Assembly: GCF_002162355.1 (NCBI RefSeq)
Contig: NZ_CP021434.1
Location: 2,580,501 to 2,644,500 of the forward strand
Length of the DNA stretch: 64,000 nucleotides
Origin: Tumebacillus avium
GTDB lineage: Bacteria; Bacillota; Bacilli; Tumebacillales; Tumebacillaceae
Direction: 5' to 3'
How positions within the stretch are numbered: position 1 is the stretch's first letter; every line of letters starts with the position of its first letter. Positions 55,089-64,000 of the stretch are shown here, piece by piece. The notes below the pieces were generated by a model. It worked only from the letters and a program-made list of their open reading frames with translations. It did not search any database and was not told the DNA's origin. A program made the position numbers and the translations under genes.

Positions 55089-58000
55089 GTCACATTGAAA
55101 GACCCGAGTAGAAGGGGACTGAAAGGTGGAAGCCGCTCACCGCCATGAAGCTGAACGTTTGGCGTCACATTGAAAGACCCGAGTAGAAGGGGACTGAAAG
55201 TGCATGAGAAATTAATTCCGCTACAATCTAGCCATAGTCACATTGAAAGACCCGAGTAGAAGGGGACTGAAAGTGATTACGATGAGGTGGTGGGCAGACA
55301 GAGCAATTGCGTCACATTGAAAGACCCGAGTAGAAGGGGACTGAAAGCTCGACCACCTCGAAGATCTTGTCGTCTACGCCGCTCGGTCACATTGAAAGAC
55401 CCGAGTAGAAGGGGACTGAAAGATACAGTTCTGAGACCATCACAAGCAATGCTTGATAAGTCACATTGAAAGACCCGAGTAGAAGGGGACTGAAAGTTCC
55501 ATTTGCAAAAATCTTGCGCTGGGTCAGCATTTACGTCACATTGAAAGACCCGAGTAGAAGGGGACTGAAAGTTTATTTATTCCAGAATGGCTTTTTCTTG
55601 TAACGTATCGTCACATTGAAAGACCCGAGTAGAAGGGGACTGAAAGCTGACGATCAACGGCTTGGCCGTCGCTACGGATGTACGTCACATTGAAAGACCC
55701 GAGTAGAAGGGGACTGAAAGGGATAGTCTTCGTGCCGTACGTACCGGACGCGGAGTCGTCACATTGAAAGACCCGAGTAGAAGGGGACTGAAAGTGCTCG
55801 GGCCCTTCTCGATTGATTCCGGAATCGGAAGTCACATTGAAAGACCCGAGTAGAAGGGGACTGAAAGTTGAGCTGTTCATAAGCACCGGCGAGATTGTTG
55901 TTCAGTCACATTGAAAGACCCGAGTAGAAGGGGACTGAAAGTTGGGCGTAGACTTCCGCCACTCGCACGCGTTGCCTCGTCACATTGAAAGACCCGAGTA
56001 GAAGGGGACTGAAAGCAAGGATGCCGAAGTAGTACATGCCTTTCACCTCATTGGTCACATTGAAAGACCCGAGTAGAAGGGGACTGAAAGTGCTATATCA
56101 AGGTTTTCTAGGTGGTGCATAATCGTTGTCACATTGAAAGACCCGAGTAGAAGGGGACTGAAAGGGCATTCAGGACTTCTGCGAAGTTGGACAGATAATG
56201 GTCACATTGAAAGACCCGAGTAGAAGGGGACTGAAAGTTTGGGAGCCGCACAAGTGGCACGTACTCCCTCCTTGAGTCACATTGAAAGACCCGAGTAGAA
56301 GGGGACTGAAAGATAAGGCAAAGGTTTTCGGTGAAATCGCTTTGGAAGAAGTCACATTGAAAGACCCGAGTAGAAGGGGACTGAAAGCGCACAAGACGGA
56401 ATTTATCGAGGACAATCCGGGACGTCACATTGAAAGACCCGAGTAGAAGGGGACTGAAAGTTGATCGGTATCGTTGCTTGTTCTTGCAAGAGCTGAAGTC
56501 ACATTGAAAGACCCGAGTAGAAGGGGACTGAAAGGAAAAAGCCCAACGCTCCGGGATGCGATCGGAAATCGTCACATTGAAAGACCCGAGTAGAAGGGGA
56601 CTGAAAGTCGGGGTGGTAGTGATCTACAACATATGCTTTGTGCGGGTCACATTGAAAGACCCGAGTAGAAGGGGACTGAAAGTCGGGGTGGTAGTGATCT
56701 ACAACATATGCTTTGTGCGGGTCACATTGAAAGACCCGAGTAGAAGGGGACTGAAAGTTTCGTCCACGTAGGGCGGAACTTCACCGTTACGAGGTCACAT
56801 TGAAAGACCCGAGTAGAAGGGGACTGAAAGACATCGGGCCCATCGCAGCAAGCGGGCCAAGAAAGTCGTCACATTGAGAGACCCGAGTAGAAGGGGACTG
56901 AAAGAGTTCGATGCCATTTCCGTTAAGGAATCGGTTACGAGTCACATTGAGAGACCCGAGTAGAAGGGGACTGAAAGATTTGAAAAGCATAAGAAGCAGA
57001 ATCAAGAGAAGAAGGTCACATTGAGAGACCCGAGTAGAAGGGGACTGAAAGTTGAGATCACCTGCAGGGATCTCCTTACGATGACCCAAGTCACATTGAG
57101 AGACCCGAGTAGAAGGGGACTGAAAGTTCTTGAGCGGCTCTCCACCATTGAGTCGCAGGAACAGTCACATTGAGAGACCCGAGTAGAAGGGGACTGAAAG
57201 TCGGAACCGTCCGTGTTGCGGAACAGCAGCACATAAGTCACATTGAGAGACCCGAGTAGAAGGGGACTGAAATAGTTCTGATCAAGGAGCGCTTTGGTTT
57301 CCTCTGATTCGTCACATTGAGAGACCCGAGTAGAAGGGGACTGAAAGAGATCGCGGAGCGTGTCCGTAGTTTGGCGTGTAGCCTGCGTCACATTGAGAGA
57401 CCCGAGTAGAAGGGGACTGAAAGTCCGCGGCGACCGCAGTTGAGTACCAAGTTTCTGACGTCACATTGAGAGACCCGAGTAGAAGGGGACTGAAAGCGTT
57501 ATAGCTGTCGGCCGCCATTAACATTCCGGCGAAGTCACATTGAGAGACCCGAGTAGAAGGGGACTGAAAGCCAGATGCAGGCACTGCACCTTCTCCGCCT
57601 CTTTGACGTCACATTGAGAGACCCGCGTAGAAGGGGACTGAAAGATCATGACCAATTTGCATCGGTACTTGCGCAATTCGAGTCACATTGAGAGACCCGA
57701 GTAGAAGGGGACTGAAAGAGGTACTGGTCGAGCTCTTTCCAGACAAACGGCAGCGGTCACATTGAGAGACCCGAGTAGAAGGGGACTGAAAGGGTTGAAG
57801 ATCTCCGCGATCCGGGCGACCGGTTCGTAGTCACATTGAGAGACCCGAGTAGAAGGGGACTGAAAGGAAACTTCAGCCCAATCAGCCTAACATCTCTACA
57901 CATGTCACATTGAGAGACCCGAGTAGAAGGGGACTGAAAGAGCAAAATAAAAAGGCGATAGAATCATACTTCGATTGTCACATTGAGAGACTCGAGTAGA

Positions 58001-58236
58001 AGGGGACTGAAAGGAAGAATGCTATCGGGACGGACGATCAACCGATTACGTCACATTGAGAGACCCGAGTAGAAGGGGACTGAAAGCGCTCTGCTGCGCC
58101 GCCCGCATCAGCGTCTCATCGTCGTCCATTGAGAGACCCAAGTAGAAGGGAACTGAAAAGGTGCCACCGACTGGGGTGATGTAGATCGAGAGTGTGATGT
58201 CACATTGAGAGACCCGAGTAATAGGGGGACTGAAAG
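55089..58236 (+). CRISPR. CRISPR array 1, 43 repeats of 37 bp
   Basis: Repeats begin GTCACATTGA and end GGACTGAAAG; spacers are about 36-38 bp. I count 43 repeat positions, the first at 55089. Repeats 1-24 read ATTGAAAGACC and repeats from 56868 on read ATTGAGAGACC. Single variants occur at 57237 (last base T), 57608 (CGCGTAG) and 57977 (CTCGAG). The last two (58124 and 58199) are degenerate with indels. Spacers 56608-56645 and 56683-56720 are identical. The 3' ACTGAAAG fits an 8-nt crRNA handle of type I/III arrays. Confidence 0.97.
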
Positions 58237-58350
58237 TTCAAAAAGGACAATGATGTTGCTCTCGAACTTCACAATGATGTTTCTGATGTGATGAACAATG
58301 CTTGAATCGAGTGACTTCAGCATGGTAGAATCATCTTACAGATCTTGCAT

Positions 58351-58391
58351 AAAATAAAAAAGACCATAGGTGCTACCAACACCTACGGTCA
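58351..58391 (-). terminator. terminator of the small toxin mRNA
   Basis: On the minus strand GACCGTAGGTG-ttggtag-CACCTATGGTC followed by TTTTTTATTTT. Confidence 0.85.
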
Positions 58392-58440
58392 TTTGCACAA
58401 TTGATTACCCCAAAAGGGTATCGGCTCGAAAAAGTGGCAA

Positions 58441-58490
58441 GAAGTAGACCTCCTTGGCCGGGAAGCTCAAGGGAGGTCTACTTCTTTTTT
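58441..58490 (+). terminator. plus-strand terminator overlapping toxin 3' end
   Basis: 13-bp stem GAAGTAGACCTCC / GGAGGTCTACTTC then TTTTTT. It would end a plus-strand RNA antisense to the toxin mRNA tail, as in type I antitoxin RNAs such as RatA. Confidence 0.75.
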
Positions 58491-58594
58491 AGTAGGTTAA
58501 GTATGGCGATGACCACAGACAGCACACCGAATATGACCGCAGCAATTAGTGAGCCAAATCCAATCATCACAGTGAGCCATTGGTAATCCGTCAT
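58478..58594 (-). CDS. Hol-Tox-like type I toxin, 38 residues
   Basis: MTDYQWLTVMIGFGSLIAAV then a second hydrophobic run and NLLKKK at the end; 38 residues with one membrane helix and a basic tail, matching the pattern of the putative holin-like toxin family (TxpA/BsrG-like; FGSLI motif). SD AAGGGGGTGA precedes the ATG. Too short for gene finders. Convergent terminators on both strands suggest an antisense antitoxin overlapping the 3' end. It sits between the two CRISPR arrays. Confidence 0.78.
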   Translation of the reverse strand: MTDYQWLTVMIGFGSLIAAVIFGVLSVVIAILNLLKKK

Positions 58595-58809
58595 ACTGAT
58601 TCTCACCCCCTTTCACCAGGGGATGAGCCGACCACCCTTGAGGAGCCTATGCAATTGTGTTGATTGTATTCTATCACAGGAGAATGAAAATCGGAACGAG
58701 CACTCCGTTACTCCTGAATAATAATTTTATTAAGTGTGAATTGATGAGCAGGAGTTGAGTGGGGAAAATCGAATTAACGATTGGTAATTAAAACCAGTTC
58801 CGTGAGGAG

Positions 58810-59390
58810 TTGTTCCCCATCGTTACTTCCATCTATCTCGTGCGGCATGCACATTCGAACTTTGATCTTTCGATTGAAGAAACGCGAGGCCTCTCCGAAC
58901 AAGGCTGGAAGGATGCAAAGCGTGTCACGGATGTCCTCCTCGAGGAGGGAATTGAAGTTGTCGCGTCCAGTTCCTACGTCCGCGCGATCCAGACGGTGCA
59001 AGAGACGGCCGACAACCTTGGCGTCGAGGTGATCGTCGACCCGCGCCTGCGTGAGCGCGCGACCTTACCACTCGCTCACGCAGTATTCCACGTGAAGACT
59101 TCCCGAGCATGATGAAAAAAGTGTTCGCCGAGCCCGATTTTGCGTTCCCAGAAGGGGAGTCGAACAACCACGTGCTGGCCGCCTTGCACGATTTGCTGCA
59201 CAACCATCCGGGTCGCAAAATCGCCGTCGGGTTCCACGGTAATATCATGACGATCCTCATGGGCAACTTTGATGTCCGCTATGATCTGGCATTTGGCCAT
59301 ACTCTGGAAAAGCCTGATATTTACAAGCTCGCCTTCGAGGGAGATCAGTATCTGGGCACCGAGCGTATTTGGAAGCAAAGAGTTCTGTAA
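58810..59390 (+). pseudogene. frameshifted histidine phosphatase (phosphoglycerate mutase family)
   Basis: The first part has YLVRHAHSN (RHG-type motif with Ala for Gly), GLSEQGWKDA and SSSYVRAIQTV. The frame then shifts near 59052-59062 and continues as REDFPSMMKKVF, FPEGESNNHV and AVGFHGNIMTIL, with the second catalytic His. Removing two bases (GC) from the GCGCGC run restores one frame. A full gene would be about 193 codons. Thus a recently broken gene, or a sequencing error. Confidence 0.75.
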
Positions 59391-59405
59391 AGGACTCTTT
59401 TTCTG

Positions 59406-59592
59406 TTGCCCTTGACATTCCTCCTAAGGGCACCTTTACGCTGAGAAATGCTCAACCGCGACCACGACAACTTCGTGCAAGAAGCCATGCGTCGACCCGC
59501 AGATGCATGATATTGTGGCGGACGATTAGAAGAAGTATGAGATCATCGAACTTACGCTTGAGTTTGCGAAAGAGCGACTTGAGTTGAATAAA
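59406..59592 (+). pseudogene. relic of merR promoter fused to hydrolase 3' end
   Basis: 59408-59448 repeats the MerR promoter (TTGACA, 19 bp, TACGCT; GCCC/AAGGGC repeat) seen at 53072. It is joined directly to a decayed copy of the hydrolase 3' end (CTCAACCGCGACCACGACAA matches 54655 on), with an internal deletion and stop codons. merR and most of the hydrolase are missing. Confidence 0.85.
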
Positions 59593-59609
59593 ATAACTTT
59601 TGTTTGTTT

Positions 59610-59851
59610 TGAAAACCTCGCTCTCAGCATGCGAGGTCTTTTGTTGTAATTTGTGCAAATGATTCATTGTAACCCAAAAATGGATACCGTATACTGAAAC
59701 TGGGAAAGCTAGATACAACAGGATATCCTTTCGAGGATGCCCGCCATTTTCGTGCAAAAAGACAATCCTCGAAAAAATTGTAGTCAGGGGAACCATCTCG
59801 ATTCATGAAAACCCGCATGAAGACTGAGTTTAAAGCCGACCCTCAAGGTCG
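59610..59851 (+). promoter_or_regulatory. leader of CRISPR array 2
   Basis: Nearly identical to the leader of array 1, including GATATCCTTTCGAGGATG and the junction palindrome (here CCGACCCT-C-AAGGTCGG, one mismatch). The old hydrolase terminator is also copied, with one T-tract change. Confidence 0.85.
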
Positions 59852-61963
59852 GTCACATTGAGAGACCCGAGCAGAAGGGGACTGAAAGTAGTGATAATGA
59901 CCAGTTATAACTGCAAATCACCAAGTCACATTGAGAGACCCGAGCAGAAGGGGACTGAAAGTGGCGATCCAACGGCGTGTTGAACATCACCGAGATGTTG
60001 TCACATTGAGAGACCCGAGCAGAAGGGGACTGAAAGTCGTTTCACAGGTGGATTTCGGCACGAATTTTGAATCGTCACATTGAGAGACCCGAGCAGAAGG
60101 GGACTGAAAGTCTCGGAAGTCATATTTGTTTCTAGTAATAAACGGTTTAGTCACATTGAGAGACCCGAGCAGAAGGGGACTGAAAGGTTGGCCAAAAATA
60201 GAGACCTGCCGGATCGTCTTAGCGTCACATTGAGAGACCCGAGCAGAAGGGGACTGAAAGGGTTGTAGGCTTCATCCCAAAGCCCTCCTGTCAAAAGTCA
60301 CATTGAGAGACCCGAGCAGAAGGGGACTGAAAGTGTTACACCGTCGGCCAACTCCTGAAAGCTGTGGGGCGTCACATTGAGAGACCCGAGCAGAAGGGGA
60401 CTGAAAGAGTTATTCAGTAAATCAGGAGACGATAAATTATTATCGTCACATTGAGAGACCCGAGCAGAAGGGGACTGAAAGAGTTATTCAGTAAATCAGG
60501 AGACGATAAATTATTATCGTCACATTGAGAGACCCGAGCAGAAGGGGACTGAAAGAGGTATCCAATAAGGATACCCACGGCTACAATGATAAAGTCACAT
60601 TGAGAGACCCGAGCAGAAGGGGACTGAAAGGATCTTTTTGGGACATCCCGGTGGCTAACTGCATGAGTCACATTGAGAGACCCGAGCAGAAGGGGACTGA
60701 AAGCGAATGCCGTCCGCGCCGCTCATAGGCACCACGCCAGTGTCACATTGAGAGACCCGAGCAGAAGGGGACTGAAAGTGTGAGTCGAGCAGAATGTCCG
60801 GGTTTTCAATCGCAAGTCACATTGAGAGACTCGAGCAGAAGGGGACTGAAAGACCAGTAGGCGGAAACACTGAGGTTTCACCAGACGGTCGTCACATTGA
60901 GAGACCCGAACAGAAGGGGACTGAAAGCTTGGAAATCTTGGTCAACAGGTAACGTTACACCGTCTGTCACATTGAGAGACCCGAGCAGAAGGGGACTGAA
61001 AGAATGGAGCTCTATGTCGCGAATTTCAACAGCTCCGGGTCACATTGAGAGACCCGAGCAGAAGGGGACTGAAAGTTTGGTACTGCGCTACCAACTCCCG
61101 CTCCAAATCGCGTCACATTGAGAGACCCGAGCAGAAGGGGACTGAAAGCATCATCGAAACCTTGCAAATCCTCTGGAAAAAACAGTCACATTGAGAGACC
61201 CGAGCAGAAGGGGACTGAAAGTCCGTCAGCACCATAGCCTTGCTGTCTCTCAACGGCAGTCACATTGAGAGACCCGAGCAGAAGGGGACTGAAAGCAGCA
61301 AATCGGCCAAGGCCAATTTAGTCTCTTCGGTTGTCACATTGAGAGACCCGAGCAGAAGGGGACTGAAAGAGAACTACTGCCGCAAACAGAAAACAGCCAA
61401 TTGTTTTGTCACATTGAGAGACCCGAGCAGAAGGGGACTGAAAGTGAACTTTTTCAGGCCATCCGCTTGAGAAACCGCCCGTCACATTGAGAGACCCGAG
61501 CAGAAGGGGACTGAAAGCGGATCGATTGGATTCTGTAAGGGTGGTCGGATCGAGTCACATTGAGAGACCCGAGCAGAAGGGGACTGAAAGAACTCAGAGA
61601 TGAACAGCACATCTCCATCCGCTTCGTCGTCACATTGAGAGACCCGAGCAGAAGGGGACTGAAAGAAAGGGTGACGGATGGACATACATTATCGTAATTT
61701 TTTGTCACATTGAGAGACCCGAGCAGAAGGGGACTGAAAGGTGAAAGTTGCTACCTCAAACCATGCCGGTTCGTTGAGTCACATTGAGAGACCCGAGCAG
61801 AAGGGGACTGAAAGTCTTCCTCGACCTGCGCCTGATCCACTGGCGGCGGCAGTCACATTGAGAGACCCGAGTAGAAGGGGACTGAAAGTTCTGTATCTAA
61901 TTTATTTTTGTTTTTTTGAAAAAAAAGAGTCATATTGAGAGACCAGAGTACAGGGGACATATT
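59852..61963 (+). CRISPR. CRISPR array 2, 29 repeats of 37 bp
   Basis: Repeats differ from array 1 in CCGAGCAGAAG (C for T). I count 28 full repeats, 59852 to 61888, plus a decayed one at 61929-61963. Variants: 60816 (CTCGAGC), 60891 (CCGAACAG). The last full repeat (61852) reads GAGTAG, the array 1 form. Spacers 60408-60444 and 60482-60518 are identical. cas6 starts 28 bp after the decayed repeat. Confidence 0.97.
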
Positions 61964-61990
61964 CTATGTCAAATTGGAGGATATGAAAAA

Positions 61991-62956
61991 ATGTTGGATA
62001 ACTTACAAATATCAAAATACCGCTTTACCCTTGCAGCAGGAGAGAAAGGGCTCGAACTACCACCTTTCAAGTCTTCTGCTTTCCGGGGCGGATTCGGTCA
62101 CGTTTTTAAGGACTTAACGTGCGCTTTTCCGGGGAAAAATTGTGCTGAGTGCTCGATACAGGATTCGTGCCCTTATATCTATGTGTTTGAAACCCAGCCA
62201 CCTACGAATTCAAAAGTGTCTCCGAAGTTCGAAAGTGTTCCTCGGCCGTATGTCATTTGCACAGAGTTTGATGGGAAGCGATTTTATAAACCAAATGAGA
62301 CGGTTGACTTTGAGTTGCTAATCTTCGGCGATGCCTTTTCGTACGTCCCATTTTTTATTCATTCCTTCGAGGTGCTGGGTAAAAAAGGAATTGGGAAAGA
62401 ACGCAAACCTTACTCCTTGCATCGGGTGGAAGTAATCGATCTGTCTAACGGAACTTCCTACCTCGTATATGAAGGCACACAGAAACAGATCCGTCACCGT
62501 GAAGTCATCTTCACAGGCAAAGAATTACTGTCTCGTGCAGAAAAGATCAAGGAGACCGCAGTCACAGTAACGTTCGATACACCTTTAAGAATGAAATATC
62601 AAGGGAACTACACCGCAGATCCTCAGTTTCATCTCCTGATTCGAAATGCTCTGCGAAGAGTGACCAGCCTCTTGTATTTCCATCATGGTGGCCAAGAAAT
62701 ATCGCTCGATGTTCCTGAGTTGATCAGGAAGGCGGAACAGGTTCAACTGGTCAAATCAACAGCTCGTTGGGTGGATTGGGAACGGTATTCTGCACGACAG
62801 GATACAAAAATGAGCTTTGGCGGGATAATGGGAGAGGCAACGTACGAAGGGGAACTCTCCGAATTTGTTCCTTGGTTGCTGGCAGCTGAAGCGTTGGGAA
62901 TCGGCAAACAAACAGTCTTTGGCTTAGGCAGAATGCGACTCATTTGGGGCAAATAA
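61991..62956 (+). CDS. cas6: CRISPR pre-crRNA endoribonuclease Cas6
   Basis: 321 residues from the ATG 10 nt after GGAGG; an upstream in-frame ATG lies in the decayed repeat. The N-terminal Cys pattern CAECSIQDSCPYIYVFE and the C-terminal glycine-rich loop ALGIGKQTVFGLGRMRL are typical of Cas6 RAMP proteins. It cuts repeat RNA to leave the 8-nt handle. It directly follows array 2 and could be read by array transcription. More AT-rich than core genes. A terminator follows. Confidence 0.9.
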   Translation: MLDNLQISKYRFTLAAGEKGLELPPFKSSAFRGGFGHVFKDLTCAFPGKNCAECSIQDSCPYIYVFETQPPTNSKVSPKFESVPRPYVICTEFDGKRFYKPNETVDFELLIFGDAFSYVPFFIHSFEVLGKKGIGKERKPYSLHRVEVIDLSNGTSYLVYEGTQKQIRHREVIFTGKELLSRAEKIKETAVTVTFDTPLRMKYQGNYTADPQFHLLIRNALRRVTSLLYFHHGGQEISLDVPELIRKAEQVQLVKSTARWVDWERYSARQDTKMSFGGIMGEATYEGELSEFVPWLLAAEALGIGKQTVFGLGRMRLIWGK

Positions 62957-62969
62957 CAAAAATGATCAC

Positions 62970-63007
62970 GAACCACCGAAAACAAAAAAAGTTTTTGGTG
63001 GTTTTTT
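62970..63007 (+). terminator. terminator after cas6
   Basis: AACCACCgAAAAC ... GTTTTTGGTGGTT then TTTT; isolates cas6 from the following cas operon. Confidence 0.85.
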
Positions 63008-63144
63008 CGTCTGTAAAAGGTTTCCTCTATTTAAACAACAAAATAGATATGATAGCATTAGTTAGAACATAGTTTTGTTTGGGCTTTATGATTCGTCAGT
63101 GTAATTCAACAACGTAGGTTTATATATGATAAGGAGCGATCTCA

Positions 63145-64000
63145 TTGAGTGTAATTGACTGGCGCAGTTGGTTACGTGACCCGTTTCAAAAAATAGAAAA
63201 GCGGCAGTGCCGTGAGAAAGATTACCTTTGGCGGGACCCGGTTACCGGGGTACAGTTTGCGATGGAGAATAAAGACTACGATCAACTGCTTGACCGTGCT
63301 GAGAAGCAATTACAAGGCATGACACCTGAAGATGCCTATCGAGCGTGGACGACAACGGTGTTTCCATTCGGGCAGGTCAGTGATGATCTTCTCGCATTTC
63401 ATGTTCCGTATCCAGCTCCACAATCCTATCGGGAAAGTTCAAACGGACAAAACATAGAAACGCGAAACAGACTTGCGGATTTCGTCCTCCTCAGAACCGG
63501 GCTGTACTACGCCCTGTTTCACCCTGACGAGGACGAATGGAGCAATCTACGAGGTCAGCTGTTGCAAGTCAAGCCTGCGATGGGCGAGTTGCAGAATCGG
63601 GTGGACGCAATCGATCGGTTTCTCTTAACCGGGCAGGTCTCGGCAGAGTGGCAAGATCGCAAGTTCGCAATTGTCAAAGCAGGCGCAGTCAAGATCAAGC
63701 AATATCTTCTGGAATCGAATAAAATCCAAGAGATTCGAGGAGCCAGTCGTTTGCTTGAGGAGATCAGCCGTGAATATGTGCCGCAGTTTTTACGGGAAGC
63801 GGTGACTCCTGAGTCGGTCGTCTATAGCGGCGGCGGGAATATCTTGCTCCTTGTGCCTGAAGAGCAAGGCAAACGAGTGGCCGAGCGTATTGAAAACATG
63901 TACCGCGAGATGACAGGAAGCGCTCAAGCGGTTGCTTTTCCAGCGACCGTCACTTGGGGGGACATTGACACTTCCAACTTTGCTTCCACGCTTTCTTGGA
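63145..64000 (+). CDS. cas10: Cas10-like (Cmr2/Csm1) type III CRISPR protein, 5' part
   Basis: 285 codons visible, continuing beyond the window. TTG start 8 nt after AAGGAG. From residue about 178 a palm domain begins: AIVKAGAVKIKQYLLESNKI, IRGASRLLEEI and VVYSGGGNILLLVPEE, as in the first palm of Cas10/Cmr2. The N-terminal 175 residues (WRSWLRDPFQKIEKR) resemble the LHDP start of Cmr2-type proteins, but no HD dipeptide is seen in the visible part, so the HD nuclease may be absent. The GGDD region lies outside. Type III subtype cannot be fixed. Confidence 0.78.
   Translation, partial: MSVIDWRSWLRDPFQKIEKRQCREKDYLWRDPVTGVQFAMENKDYDQLLDRAEKQLQGMTPEDAYRAWTTTVFPFGQVSDDLLAFHVPYPAPQSYRESSNGQNIETRNRLADFVLLRTGLYYALFHPDEDEWSNLRGQLLQVKPAMGELQNRVDAIDRFLLTGQVSAEWQDRKFAIVKAGAVKIKQYLLESNKIQEIRGASRLLEEISREYVPQFLREAVTPESVVYSGGGNILLLVPEEQGKRVAERIENMYREMTGSAQAVAFPATVTWGDIDTSNFASTLSW

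Noticed and set aside
54861-59818. Two similar 64-codon minus-strand frames, one in each CRISPR leader (54861-55055 and 59624-59818)
   Set aside because: Their likeness is explained by leader duplication; no SD and no domain. A synonymous/non-synonymous test would be the decisive check.
55287-61938. Many short ORFs inside both CRISPR arrays, with recurring SPLLLGSFNVT or RDPSRRGLK strings
   Set aside because: These are translations of the repeats on either strand, not genes.
61916-61990. Longer Cas6 start in the decayed repeat
   Set aside because: The extra residues are a translation of repeat sequence, and a good SD precedes 61991.

Overview
The window reads as chromosome of a GC-rich, endospore-forming Firmicute, most like the Alicyclobacillaceae (Tumebacillus-like). 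This is inferred from strong AGGAGG ribosome-binding sites, a YhcN/YlaJ-type spore lipoprotein, a YqgQ-family protein, an RsbRST stressosome, menaquinone synthesis (menA), type II NADH dehydrogenase and the YmfF/YmfH peptidase pair. Species cannot be fixed from the window. The left edge (1-1364) and the right edge (from about 61900) are visibly more AT-rich than the rest and are defence or accessory DNA.

Layout. 1-1364: HipA-like kinase plus a HipA-N/HIRAN partner. 1429-7873: LysM-3D cell-wall protein, then the fadN-fadA-fadE beta-oxidation operon behind a palindromic operator. 7930-11283: ECF transporter genes (one a fused ATPase-T protein) divergent from bioY with a BirA-like box. 11459-14536: membrane protein, PAP2 phosphatase, menA, small membrane protein. 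14686-18519: gluconate operon gntK-gntP-gnd. 18629-20986: small conserved genes and a lipoprotein. 21132-25043: TetR regulator and fused acyl-CoA mutase IcmF. 25091-30735: membrane protein, TIGR00300 enzyme, HD-GYP protein, CDP-alcohol phosphatidyltransferase, sugar-phosphate isomerase. 30831-33101: rsbR-rsbS-rsbT-rsbX. 33194-43977: permease, spore lipoprotein, secreted RCC1 protein, tatA, LysR, LysM-CAP, CYTH, tenA, ndh and small genes.

44110-53011 is the most unusual part. After the M16 peptidase pair comes a two-cassette locus: MFS exporter, a 35-residue four-repeat Trp peptide, a HemN-like radical SAM enzyme, three micro-ORFs of 9-18 residues with the same Trp-Ile/Leu-Val signature, a second HemN-like enzyme, and a second MFS exporter. 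I read this as a candidate ribosomally made, radical-SAM-modified, exported peptide system with extremely short precursors. Product and function are unknown.

53143-64000: MerR regulator with a lipoprotein hydrolase, then two large CRISPR arrays (43 and 29 repeats, the last ones degenerate) with nearly identical leaders. The second leader carries remnants of the merR promoter and of the hydrolase 3' end, so the array arose by segmental duplication. Between the arrays lie a 38-residue Hol-Tox-like type I toxin candidate and a frameshifted histidine phosphatase. cas6 and the start of a cas10-like gene follow; no cas1/cas2 is in the window.
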